IMG/VR virus record: IMGVR_UViG_3300027906_000148
Span: 1-24,553 of that record
Length of the DNA: 24,553 nt
Direction: 5' to 3' (one strand)
Source: a virus
The translations under genes and the position numbers were made by a program. The first letter of the stretch is position 1, and every line of letters begins with the position of its first letter. The notes under the pieces were generated by a model, which was not told where the DNA came from, searched no databases, and worked only from the letters and a program-made list of their open reading frames with translations. Shown piece by piece: positions 14,264 through 20,783 of the stretch.

Positions 14264-14289
14264 AAAAAAGGGGGTGTGTAACCCCCTTT
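14264..14289 (-). terminator. intrinsic terminator after the gp32 operon
   Basis: On the minus strand, stem AAAGGGGG/CCCCCTTT with a 7-base loop is followed by a run of Ts. It lies 11 bases after the stop of the 71-residue membrane protein gene and ends leftward transcription from gp32. Confidence 0.85.
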
Positions 14290-14300
14290 GTGACAGTTTT

Positions 14301-14516
14301 CTAATTGTGTGCTTGTTTGTGTCCTTCTACTATAGCGTCAACTATAATTTTTTTCAACTCTCTTGATTTTTTCTTTCCAAGACCAGCACGTGTATCAATT
14401 TGTACCTTTAACCAGTATACAAAGGCAAGTACCAGTATAAACTGAATGCCTTCTCCCCATGATAAATTCCATGCTTCATTAAGATCTAATGAAGCAGCAG
14501 CCAATAAGTTAATCAT
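14301..14516 (-). CDS. small single-span membrane protein
   Basis: 71 residues, not assigned to a family. A single hydrophobic segment (about residues 25-41, IQFILVLAFVYWLKVQI) is followed by a basic cytoplasmic-looking tail with KKKSRELKK. The gene begins immediately after the gp32 stop with no gap, so it is cotranscribed and probably coupled. A terminator follows. Possible roles include membrane anchoring or lysis-related work, but nothing in the sequence supports one of them specifically. Confidence 0.65.
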   Translation of the reverse strand: MINLLAAASLDLNEAWNLSWGEGIQFILVLAFVYWLKVQIDTRAGLGKKKSRELKKIIVDAIVEGHKQAHN

Positions 14517-15440
14517 TTATTCACCCGCAAGTTTAGCGAAGTATGAAAGAGTATCTTCAGAATCCTCAACAGGAGACGAAGCAACTGCACTCTTTAGACC
14601 AGCAAGGTCAGAATCATTAAAACCACTAGAAGGTTTTGGTTCATACTCCTCACTATCAACACCAAGGTTAGGACGTACAGGTGCAGTAACACCTTTACCA
14701 AGTACCAAATTCAAGCGTGTTGTAAGTTGCTCGTAAGACTTGAAGTTCTTCTCTGCTTCAAACTCTGCAAGAGAGTAACCCTCTTTCCAAATAGACTCTA
14801 GTTTATCATCATCGAAGTTACCTAACACTTTAGGTGCAGCGAACTCAGACTTATCATAGTTCCAGTAACCATCAACCTTGCGGATCTTCAATTTGAAGTC
14901 AGCACCCTTCCAGAAATTGAAAGGATCAACAGGAGTCTCGTCTGCAAATGCAGGTTGCATTGCTTCAATGAGTTTATCAAAGATCTTCTTACCAAACTTG
15001 TAGAGGAAGACACGACCCTCATTCTCAGGATGAGCAGGATCTTGAACAACGTAAATGTTGCTGTAGTAGGAAAGTTTACGCTTCTGAGCACGTGCGATTT
15101 CCTTATCGCTATCACGACCACTGTTCCAAAGTTCCCTGTTCAGTTCTCCAACGGGATCATCCTTACCAAGTGTAGTAAGACTGTTCTCAATGTACCACTG
15201 TCCACCTGGACCTTTAAAAGCATGACTCCAAACCTTTGCCCAAGGCATTTCTTCTCCATCAGGAGCAGGAAGGAATCGTATAACTGCGTAACCGTTACCA
15301 GACTTATCAAGTTCAGGTTTCCAGAAACGCTCATCAGCAGAAGAACCAGCAGCAGGCTGATTCAATTTCTCAATCTCTCTGGATAGTTTTGCAAAGGTAT
15401 CACCCTTAGATGATGCCTTTTTAAGAGAGGCAAATGACAT
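14517..15440 (-). CDS. 32: gp32 single-stranded DNA binding protein
   Basis: 307 residues, close to the 301 of T4 gp32. Matches include the N-terminal basic segment, YAVIRFLPAP, a KLSYYSNIYVVQDPAHPENE block followed by GRVFLYKFGKKIFDKL, and FKLKIRKVDGYWNYDKSEF. The C-terminus is acidic (SPVEDSEDTL), as expected for protein contacts. The protein coats single-stranded DNA during replication and recombination. Where T4 has its zinc ligands (after GKWYIE), this copy reads GQWYIENSLTTLGKDDP, and the whole protein has no cysteine, so the T4-type zinc site is absent. It has its own probable promoter and an ACGGAG site near the ATG. Confidence 0.93.
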   Translation of the reverse strand: MSFASLKKASSKGDTFAKLSREIEKLNQPAAGSSADERFWKPELDKSGNGYAVIRFLPAPDGEEMPWAKVWSHAFKGPGGQWYIENSLTTLGKDDPVGELNRELWNSGRDSDKEIARAQKRKLSYYSNIYVVQDPAHPENEGRVFLYKFGKKIFDKLIEAMQPAFADETPVDPFNFWKGADFKLKIRKVDGYWNYDKSEFAAPKVLGNFDDDKLESIWKEGYSLAEFEAEKNFKSYEQLTTRLNLVLGKGVTAPVRPNLGVDSEEYEPKPSSGFNDSDLAGLKSAVASSPVEDSEDTLSYFAKLAGE

Positions 15441-15487
15441 TTCGTATTCTCCGTATTAAGTGTGTTGTTTTGGATTGTTACTGTGTA

Positions 15488-15516
15488 ATCGTAACATACT
15501 ATTTAGGTTTAGTCAA
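15488..15516 (-). promoter_or_regulatory. probable sigma-70-type promoter of gp32
   Basis: On the minus strand, TTGACT and TACGAT are separated by exactly 17 bases, 48 bases before the gp32 ATG. A CCTAAATA octamer (15500-15507) lies in the spacer. This fits early or middle transcription of gp32 by host polymerase. The -10 box is only a partial match. Confidence 0.5.
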
Positions 15517-15838
15517 CCCCACGTCGTGCAGTTACGTCAAGTGTTTGAATCATAGCATCCATACACTCTGCGAGGTCTTTATACCCAAAAGCATTGGACA
15601 GGGCATTGATCCTAGATTTCATGTCTGCTGCTTCACTGTCCTCTGATGCAGCAAGACATAATCTACCATAAAAATTCTTTTGTTTATCAATCAAGTTTTT
15701 ACAATCTTCAATATGATCTAGTCTCTCTTCTCTACTCATCGTAGAAAGTTGTGCCGTCATCGATGCAACTTCTTGATAAGTGTCGAAGATATCTTGTAGA
15801 TTTGATTGTACTTGTTCTGAATTGAAAAAATTACTCAT
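15509..15838 (-). CDS. DUF1825 family protein
   Basis: 109 residues that match the DUF1825 family, also present in cyanobacteria. The typical pattern is FFNSEQVQSNLQDIFDTYQE, then MSREERLDHIEDCKNLIDKQ, NFYGRLCLA and a C-terminal AECMDAMIQTL. The protein looks all-helical. The function is unknown. It starts one base after the gp33 stop and its own stop lies just before the gp32 promoter. That places it between the late-transcription co-activator and the single-stranded DNA binding protein, and suggests a role in transcription or replication control. Confidence 0.75.
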   Translation of the reverse strand: MSNFFNSEQVQSNLQDIFDTYQEVASMTAQLSTMSREERLDHIEDCKNLIDKQKNFYGRLCLAASEDSEAADMKSRINALSNAFGYKDLAECMDAMIQTLDVTARRGVD

Positions 15839-15839
15839 T

Positions 15840-16091
15840 TTACAATGGTAGTACTCCTTTGGATCTTTTCTTCATGTAATTTAAACGCTCTGCTTCATGT
15901 CGCAAGCGTTCTTTGAGAGGTTTGGACATTAGTTTTGGAACAGTTTCAATCTCAATTTCATTCTCTTGACAGTATGTTACTACTGCTTCAATGTATGAAA
16001 TAAGACCGCTGCTACGCTTCACCAATACTTCAATTTCTTGAGAGAATTTAGTGGGAGTTAAAAACTTGTCCTCAGATTCTTTATCAGGCAT
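15840..16091 (-). CDS. 33: gp33-like late transcription co-activator
   Basis: 83 residues from the ATG at 16091, which has AGGGGA seven bases upstream and overlaps the nuclease gene by 8 bases. A start further upstream (16208) would overlap that gene by 125 bases and is rejected. The sequence KFLTPTKFSQEIEVLVKRSS, then SYIEAVVTYCQENEIEIE and a terminal KGVLPL has the cyanophage gp33 pattern. T4 gp33 (112 residues) bridges RNA polymerase and the sliding clamp to activate late promoters. The NATAAATA sites in this window are its expected targets. Confidence 0.8.
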   Translation of the reverse strand: MPDKESEDKFLTPTKFSQEIEVLVKRSSGLISYIEAVVTYCQENEIEIETVPKLMSKPLKERLRHEAERLNYMKKRSKGVLPL

Positions 16092-16767
16092 TCGTTCTTC
16101 CCCTAACAAATTCTTCAATATAGGATTTGAGTAGTTGTAAATAGTCATCAAGATTGTACTTCTGAAATACTTGAACAGATCCCTCTTCAGTGGCGATAAG
16201 TGTGACAATTTTCTGCACCTCTAAACCTGAACGTTCAAGGAACATTGCTGCATACGCAGTCTCTTGAACAAAATAATGTTCAACCCAATCTTCCTTTTTT
16301 TCTTTTGTTGAAGTTTTGAAATCGATTACTGCCAACTCACCATCAAACTCAGCGATGCAGTCTACACGACCAGCAAGACCAAGGTAATGAGAGTATAGAA
16401 AAGTCTCTAAACAATGAATGTTATTGATACGATTTAACGTAGGCTTTGCTATGTGAAACATTCTAACAGACAATGGATTATTTTCCAAGTATTTGTCTGT
16501 ATTCAATTCACCTTTGAAATAATCTTCAGTAATAGAATGGAATGCTGTACCTCTTTGTGTTGCTCTGGCAGTAATTCTGTTCGCTTCCGTTTCACCAATT
16601 TTCTTTCTCCATTTTGAGAAGAAGGCAGCGTTCTTAAACGACGTGATGGAAGTTACACTCGGATAATATTTATCCGCACCAGGAATGGGGTAGAATCTAG
16701 TACCATTACGGTCAATAGGATCAACCTCTACATGTTCTTTGAGGTCGGTATCAATAAATTTAAACAT
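16084..16767 (-). CDS. PD-(D/E)XK exonuclease of RecB/Cas4 type
   Basis: 227 residues with the RecB-like nuclease motif set. RGTAFHSITEDY supplies His77, GRVD supplies Asp136, AVIDFKTS supplies Asp149 and Lys151, and VQETAY gives the family's Gln168-x3-Tyr172. Proteins of this kind are metal-dependent DNA exonucleases. In a phage it would act in host DNA breakdown, recombination or end processing. It is coupled to phoH by a TAATG overlap upstream and to gp33 downstream. The motifs are complete, so it is probably active. The exact substrate cannot be told. Confidence 0.85.
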   Translation of the reverse strand: MFKFIDTDLKEHVEVDPIDRNGTRFYPIPGADKYYPSVTSITSFKNAAFFSKWRKKIGETEANRITARATQRGTAFHSITEDYFKGELNTDKYLENNPLSVRMFHIAKPTLNRINNIHCLETFLYSHYLGLAGRVDCIAEFDGELAVIDFKTSTKEKKEDWVEHYFVQETAYAAMFLERSGLEVQKIVTLIATEEGSVQVFQKYNLDDYLQLLKSYIEEFVRGRTNA

Positions 16768-17537
16768 TAAAAACCTAGATTATACTTAGTGACAAGATAA
16801 GATTTGACCAGTCCAGACCTCACGATGTCATCAATACCAAACTCAACGCAAGTAAACTCACGCATTTGCTGAAGGATATTAATGAAGTTTGAGATACCAG
16901 ACTTCTCATACTCTCTAGTGAGATCGGTTTGAGTGATGTCACCACAGAACATAATCTTAGAATCTTGACCAACTCTTGTTATTATACTATCAAGTTCATG
17001 ATAATTCAAGTTACTGAATTCATCAACTATAACAATAGCATTATCGAGAGTAACACCACGAATGAAACTTGTAGACCAGAAACTTATTGTTTCTTGAGCA
17101 CGAAGATTTTCATAGAGCATCTGAAAAGAGTTATCATCAGGCATACTGAACATAAATCTCACCATATTTTTATATGGTATCTGATATAGTGCAGACTTAT
17201 CTTCATGGTCACCAGGTAGGAAACCAATCTCTCTAGTAGGTACTAGAGACCTGACAATGTATATCTTATCATAAGGTGTGCTCTCGTCAAGTACTTCTTT
17301 CAAAGCAAGATACAATGTAATAAAAGTTTTACCTGTACCTGCTGCACCATGTAGAAGAAGGTTCTGACCATTTGCATACTGTTCAAACACTAACTCCTGA
17401 TTAGGAGTCAATGGATTGACAGGAACCATGTAAGATGAATCAATAGGTTTCTTTCTCTTCATCATCTTCTTTGACATTGGTTGAAGTGGTGCAGTACCAT
17501 TGCCATTACCGTTGGATTTCTTTCTTGCTCTTGGCAT
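16767..17537 (-). CDS. phoH: PhoH-like P-loop ATPase
   Basis: 256 residues. A Lys/Arg/Asn/Gly-rich start is followed by a PhoH core: LTPNQELVFEQY, Walker A GAAGTGKT at residues 64-71, YIVRSLVPTREIGFLPGD, Walker B AIVIVDEFSNL and sensor-like FCGDITQTDL. PhoH proteins are ATPases, some with RNA-helicase-like activity. They are common in marine phages, and their role in infection is unsettled. The start overlaps the preceding small gene as TAATG. No phosphate-response element was recognised nearby. Confidence 0.92.
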   Translation of the reverse strand: MPRARKKSNGNGNGTAPLQPMSKKMMKRKKPIDSSYMVPVNPLTPNQELVFEQYANGQNLLLHGAAGTGKTFITLYLALKEVLDESTPYDKIYIVRSLVPTREIGFLPGDHEDKSALYQIPYKNMVRFMFSMPDDNSFQMLYENLRAQETISFWSTSFIRGVTLDNAIVIVDEFSNLNYHELDSIITRVGQDSKIMFCGDITQTDLTREYEKSGISNFINILQQMREFTCVEFGIDDIVRSGLVKSYLVTKYNLGF

Positions 17538-17767
17538 TATGTAAAACGACTCAAGTTTGATCGAGGGTGTGCTGCTTGGACTTTGGACATGACTTCTTTG
17601 AAACCATCATCAGCTTTAGGTTTGCCATACATATGACCACCTATACCTTGACTCCAATCTTTATCCCAATCGGGATTGTCTTTACGCCACTGATCATAAT
17701 CACTCATTGACATGGAGAGTTCTTTTTTCTCTCCAGTATTTTTATTTAGAACAGGGTAGGTGGGCAT
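17537..17767 (-). CDS. conserved small protein, unknown
   Basis: 76 residues with a strong AGGAGG site. It begins MPTYPVLNKNTGEKKELSM, followed by YDQWRKDNPDWDKDW, a Gly-rich GIGGHMYG and a basic C-terminus DDGFKEVMSKVQAAHPRSN. The MPTY start and the FKEV...HPRSN end recall FmdB-like zinc-ribbon proteins, but there is no cysteine, so no zinc ribbon can form. It is translationally coupled to phoH. Function not assigned. Confidence 0.7.
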   Translation of the reverse strand: MPTYPVLNKNTGEKKELSMSMSDYDQWRKDNPDWDKDWSQGIGGHMYGKPKADDGFKEVMSKVQAAHPRSNLSRFT

Positions 17768-17911
17768 TCAAGTTTCCTCCTTTTTGTGTTTTTGTTCTTG
17801 CTTAATACGCCATCTAACTTGTTTGGCATATTTAACATCTTCTTCAGTATACCAGTCTGGGTGTTTTTTTGCAAGTTTTATTATCTTCTTTGCTGCTTTC
17901 TTATCCTTCAA
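17768..17911 (-). CDS. small basic protein, TTG start
   Basis: 47 codons that end in TGA directly before the next ATG (TTGAATG). The peptide is Lys-rich and helical: KDKKAAKKIIKLAKKHPDWY, then TEEDVKYAKQVRWRIKQEQK. It resembles short basic proteins I associate with cyanophages, with a conserved HPDWYTEEDV-like core. There is no ATG in frame after the upstream TAG, so the TTG at 17911 is the likeliest start, though no clear Shine-Dalgarno precedes it. It was too short for most gene calls. Function unknown. Confidence 0.55.
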   Translation of the reverse strand: MKDKKAAKKIIKLAKKHPDWYTEEDVKYAKQVRWRIKQEQKHKKEET

Positions 17912-17939
17912 AATTAACTAAGCATTTGTACTAATCAAC

Positions 17940-17947
17940 TATTTAGA
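17940..17947 (-). promoter_or_regulatory. TCTAAATA motif, possible promoter of the phoH operon
   Basis: The minus strand reads TCTAAATA in the 36-base gap after thyX, 28 bases before the TTG of the 47-residue gene. It belongs to the same YCTAAATA group seen upstream of gp26, gp4 and gp32. Confidence 0.35.
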
Positions 17948-18658
17948 TCACTCAATCCTCAAACATGGTTGCATATCTTCCCAATCAGTGTAACGACAAG
18001 GACATTCATCCTCTTCCTCAGGACACCATCCAAGTGCCTCAGCAATGATTGGGAACTGACAGGTGAAATGGTCTTTAACAAGGAGTGCAATGTCTTGGTG
18101 CTCCTTCTGGGTACCATTGGCAGAACGCAATTCAATATAATGAATCCAGTTACGAAGATTACCAGTCATATACATTTTTGTTGGTACAGCAAGAGGCAAT
18201 ACAAATCTTGCACACTCCTTTGCTATACCAACATCAAGCATCTCCTGATAAAGTTTCATTCCTTCATCAAAGTGCTTTTGCATTTTAATTTGAAAAGTTT
18301 GACGTTGAAACGGATCGATGTCATCAATACTATTCTGACGATTCTTTTCATCCTGTCTACGAAGTTCTGGAAGAGGAATCGTATCACCAAGCAGAGATGA
18401 ATCTGCATACCGTTGTGAAAACTCCTGAAATGTAAATGATCTATGTCTTAAGACTTGTGCTGCAATTCCACGAGTAGTTTCAATCTCTAAAGTCATTGAT
18501 GCTTGTTCAAAGACAGACCAATGACCATGCTTAATACAATACTTTAATAACCCTGCTACTTTAGGGTTCTCTTGATTATTAGGATTGCTCACACGAGCAA
18601 TGTATCCAATGGTCTTCTCTGCATCAGGAGTAACAGAGATTAAACATACTTTAGTCAT
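17948..18658 (-). CDS. thyX: flavin-dependent thymidylate synthase ThyX
   Basis: 236 residues from the ATG at 18658, which overlaps the preceding stop as ATGA. A longer frame to 18757 would run into the upstream gene and is rejected. The ThyX signature RHR-x7-S is present as RHRSFTFQEFS (residues 71-81), followed by QRYAD. ARVSNP, KHGHWSVFEQ and NLRNWIHYIELRS are also typical. The enzyme makes dTMP from dUMP with FAD and methylene-tetrahydrofolate, and supplies thymidine for this AT-rich genome. A C-terminal acidic, Cys-containing tail (EEEDECPCRY) follows the catalytic core. Confidence 0.95.
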   Translation of the reverse strand: MTKVCLISVTPDAEKTIGYIARVSNPNNQENPKVAGLLKYCIKHGHWSVFEQASMTLEIETTRGIAAQVLRHRSFTFQEFSQRYADSSLLGDTIPLPELRRQDEKNRQNSIDDIDPFQRQTFQIKMQKHFDEGMKLYQEMLDVGIAKECARFVLPLAVPTKMYMTGNLRNWIHYIELRSANGTQKEHQDIALLVKDHFTCQFPIIAEALGWCPEEEDECPCRYTDWEDMQPCLRIE

Positions 18659-18930
18659 GGGTTCTTTAATAATATACGAAAGACTACATACAATCCCATT
18701 GCAGACCAGTATCCTAGGGTTGCTAATCCAAAGAGACCTGGTATGCAAGCATTCCATACTAGCATAAGAGCTAGAGGTGATAGAAACAGGTTGCCAATTG
18801 CATTAACAACTTCCCTACCCTTCTCAGCATTCTTTTCTTTTTCTGCCTCCTTATCTATTTCTTCCTGTTTTATTTCTTCTTCTTCCTTTTTTTGTTCCTC
18901 TAAGGCACGTTTATCAAAGTAAATTGTCAC
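18655..18930 (-). CDS. small two-span membrane protein
   Basis: The GTG at 18930 gives 91 residues, overlaps the upstream stop as GTGA and has AGGAAAAA before it, so it is preferred to a longer start at 18978. A highly charged Glu/Lys helix (about residues 8-42) precedes two hydrophobic segments: NLFLSPLALMLVWNACIPGL, then GYWSAMGLYVVFRILL. The layout is a cytoplasmic coiled coil on a hairpin membrane anchor. No family was recognised. It is coupled to thyX downstream, but nothing ties it to nucleotide metabolism. Confidence 0.65.
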   Translation of the reverse strand: MTIYFDKRALEEQKKEEEEIKQEEIDKEAEKEKNAEKGREVVNAIGNLFLSPLALMLVWNACIPGLFGLATLGYWSAMGLYVVFRILLKNP

Positions 18931-19202
18931 TTTTTCCTGCCTTTCTTTGGAGGTTTTGGTTTGGTTGGATCGTTCCATAATTTAGGGTTACTTCTACCTT
19001 CTGATTGTGTGAATTTTACAAAGTTCTTTTTATAAAGATCATAATAATAATCAAATAAATCTGCTTCCTTTCCTGTAAGTGCGATGTCAAAACATGATTG
19101 ATCATCTACTTTATACTCAACCAGATAGGCAGTATATGGTAAAGATGTATCCTTTGCATCATCGACAGTACATTTTTCTTTATAGACTCTTACTCCTTTC
19201 AA
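18927..19202 (-). CDS. conserved small protein, unknown
   Basis: 91 residues from a TTG that overlaps the upstream stop as TTGA, with GGGGAGG nearby. The body (AYLVEYKVDDQSCFDIALTG, then EADLFDYYYDLYKKNFVKF) looks like a small alpha/beta domain. The C-terminus is Pro/Lys-rich (KPKPPKKGRKK), suggesting contact with nucleic acid or membrane. Function not assigned. Confidence 0.65.
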   Translation of the reverse strand: MKGVRVYKEKCTVDDAKDTSLPYTAYLVEYKVDDQSCFDIALTGKEADLFDYYYDLYKKNFVKFTQSEGRSNPKLWNDPTKPKPPKKGRKK

Positions 19203-19663
19203 CTTCTACCTCCCCACTCAATCTGAGGGAATGCTTCGGATACCATTGCTTTAGTAATACGCTTATACTTTTTGTTAAGTCCACCATCCTTGGCAAGAAC
19301 TACAAGTTCTGCTTCATCCTGATGGAGTCCCTCCAAGAGTTGAACAAACATAGATTCTCTCTTCAAACCTTTGAGTCTAGGTTCTCCACCTTTAAAGAAT
19401 CTATAAAGACCACGATACTCTTGCTCAAGGCGAGAGTGATCTGTTCCTATAGGTGCATCATTAGGATTATAAGGTACATCTCCTTCTGGCATCACAGATT
19501 CAATACTCTCATCAAAATTGATGATTAACAACTGCCTGAGAGCATTGCTATTATGTTTACGAAGAAGATCTACTTTCTCCTTTTTTGTCTTTGCATTAGA
19601 GACCTTTCTCAAAATCTCACTGAGTAGTAACCTAGGGTTACTGTTGTCCATATTACGTGGCAT
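19199..19663 (-). CDS. DUF6433-like conserved phage protein
   Basis: 154 residues resembling a protein family widespread in T4-like phages, which I recall as DUF6433: LLLSEILRKVSNAKTKKEKV, then ALRQLLIINFDESI, VPYNPNDAPIGTDHSRLEQE, RESMFVQLLEGLHQDEAELV and a C-terminal AFPQIEW. It looks mostly helical. The function is unknown to me. The family label is from memory and should be verified. AGGA lies upstream of the ATG, and the downstream gene is coupled by overlap. Confidence 0.72.
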   Translation of the reverse strand: MPRNMDNSNPRLLLSEILRKVSNAKTKKEKVDLLRKHNSNALRQLLIINFDESIESVMPEGDVPYNPNDAPIGTDHSRLEQEYRGLYRFFKGGEPRLKGLKRESMFVQLLEGLHQDEAELVVLAKDGGLNKKYKRITKAMVSEAFPQIEWGGRS

Positions 19664-19679
19664 AATTTAGTTCCTGTAA

Positions 19680-19922
19680 TTAGTCTTCATCGTCTGCATC
19701 CTCAAAATTCCAGTATGGATTTGTTGGTCTGATGTAGATAAGTTCGTCATGTAACATGTTACCATCTTCATCAAACATTTCAGGATGTGAAACTGATTTA
19801 GAGTATGCTGCATTTTCTATGTAGTCTTCTACATATCCTTTTGCCAACCAAGAAACAGTTACCCCAAGGATAAATGCTCCTATAACAAATAACACAATCA
19901 GTGCAACAATGATTGGTTCCAT
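19680..19922 (-). CDS. small N-terminally anchored membrane protein
   Basis: 80 residues. The first 28 form one hydrophobic segment (IIVALIVLFVIGAFILGVTV). A soluble acidic tail ending FEDADDED follows. A CGGAGA site precedes the ATG. No family was recognised. The short spacing to the next gene suggests one operon with 19663-17948. Confidence 0.65.
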   Translation of the reverse strand: MEPIIVALIVLFVIGAFILGVTVSWLAKGYVEDYIENAAYSKSVSHPEMFDEDGNMLHDELIYIRPTNPYWNFEDADDED

Positions 19923-19944
19923 AGGGTTTCTCCGCAGCTATTTT

Positions 19945-19952
19945 TATTTAGT
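19945..19952 (-). promoter_or_regulatory. ACTAAATA motif upstream of the small membrane gene
   Basis: The minus strand reads ACTAAATA, followed by AAAATA, 22 bases before the ATG of the 80-residue gene and just after the glutaredoxin stop. It could be a degenerate late promoter. Evidence is weak. Confidence 0.3.
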
Positions 19953-19954
19953 GA

Positions 19955-20194
19955 TTAAATCAAATTGTTCTCTCTCAAATATAGAACAGTCTCTGTACAA
20001 CCCCCAAGATTCTTACCATCTAAGATAACTTGAGGGAATGTACTAGCAGCACCAAACTGTTCGTAAAAACCTGTTCTATCGAAGTGTGTATCTAAACGAT
20101 ATTCAGTAAACGTGTGTCCTTTGCCAGCAATAACTGCTTTAACTTTTGAGCAATAGGGACATCCATTACGGGTGTAGATAGAAAAATTAGCCAT
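19955..20194 (-). CDS. glutaredoxin
   Basis: 79 residues from the internal ATG at 20194 (MANFSIYTRNG). It carries the redox motif CPYC at residues 12-15, the cis-proline segment TFPQVILDG and a GGCTETVLYL helix, all classic for small glutaredoxins. Phage glutaredoxins are thought to supply electrons to ribonucleotide reductase. A GTG start at 20260 would run through the terminator of the upstream gene, so it is rejected. An extra Cys sits in GGC after the cis-proline, as in many family members. Confidence 0.92.
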   Translation of the reverse strand: MANFSIYTRNGCPYCSKVKAVIAGKGHTFTEYRLDTHFDRTGFYEQFGAASTFPQVILDGKNLGGCTETVLYLRENNLI

Positions 20195-20222
20195 AGGAAA
20201 TCTGTTTTTAAAATTATAGCAT

Positions 20223-20249
20223 AAAAAAGGAGGGGTCGCAACCCCTCCT
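20223..20249 (-). terminator. intrinsic terminator after the outer-membrane protein gene
   Basis: The minus strand holds stem AGGAGGGGT/ACCCCTCCT with a 4-base loop, followed by six Ts. It begins 20 bases after the stop of the beta-barrel gene. Confidence 0.9.
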
Positions 20250-20269
20250 GTATTATTCACTATGTGAAT

Positions 20270-20665
20270 TTAGAATACGAACTTAGCACCGATTTTAGCA
20301 CCCCAGTTACGGATGGTGTCGCCATCGCTGTCTTCGCCAGCAGTAGCACCAGAGATCTCAGCATAAGCAGAAAGATCATCGCTAAGAGGAGCAGAAGCAC
20401 CGATCTTACCAGAGATTTCTGTCTCTGTATCGTCAGCAGATTCTGTATGGTTCAATGAAGGACCACCTTGTACATAATAAGCGATCTTACCTTCTGTTCC
20501 AACAGTTCCTTCGTATCCAAGATGGATGTCAGTTGTTGCTGCACTGTACTCTCCATCAGGATAAGAAAGATTGCTTTCTACATTCACGTATGGACCAGCA
20601 AAAGCTGCACCAGCGAGAAGGAATGGAGATGCTGCAACAGCAGCGATTGTTGATTTAATAGTCAT
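20270..20665 (-). CDS. predicted outer-membrane beta-barrel protein with signal peptide
   Basis: 131 residues from the ATG at 20665. The signal peptide (MTIKSTIAAVAASPFLLAG, cut after AFA near residue 23) is followed by alternating amphipathic strands such as YVNVESNLSY, TDIHLGYEG, KIAYYVQGG, EISGKIGA, SAYAEISGA and a terminal WGAKIGAKFVF. The final phenylalanine is a typical signal for insertion by the Bam machinery. The mature part (about 108 residues) would form a very small barrel. The role is unknown; possibilities are altered permeability or superinfection exclusion. It has its own promoter, leader and terminator. Confidence 0.72.
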   Translation of the reverse strand: MTIKSTIAAVAASPFLLAGAAFAGPYVNVESNLSYPDGEYSAATTDIHLGYEGTVGTEGKIAYYVQGGPSLNHTESADDTETEISGKIGASAPLSDDLSAYAEISGATAGEDSDGDTIRNWGAKIGAKFVF

Positions 20666-20776
20666 GATTGTTTTTAAAGTATCTCGCAAGGGAAAAACCC
20701 TGCGGATGATAGACTGCCCCGACATGGGAGTCTTTTTTACATCTACACAGGGTTACGATTATTTCGAGTCCTTTGT
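20666..20776 (-). other. long 5' leader of the outer-membrane protein gene
   Basis: About 110 bases separate the predicted start site from the ATG. The minus strand contains a hairpin (GCAGGG, five Ts, CCCTTGC with one bulge) 30 or so bases before the ATG, and no obvious Shine-Dalgarno. A regulatory leader is possible; no known riboswitch was recognised. Confidence 0.4.
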
Positions 20777-20783
20777 ATGATTC

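Noticed and set aside
14955-15386. 143-residue plus-strand open frame
   Set aside because: Antisense to gp32, which is a firm assignment; no supporting signals.
16092-16208. N-terminal extension of gp33 to 16208
   Set aside because: It would overlap the nuclease gene by 125 bases, while the ATG at 16091 has a good ribosome binding site and the family-like N-terminus.
17743-17750. TCTAAATA inside the start of the 76-residue gene
   Set aside because: It lies within coding sequence just after the start codon, so it cannot drive that gene and is probably coincidental.
18659-18757. N-terminal extension of ThyX to 18757
   Set aside because: The ATG at 18658 overlaps the preceding stop as ATGA and gives the expected ThyX start; the extension only shadows the upstream membrane protein gene.
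20195-20260. GTG start for glutaredoxin at 20260
   Set aside because: The extension reads through the terminator stem of the upstream gene and adds residues not found in glutaredoxins.
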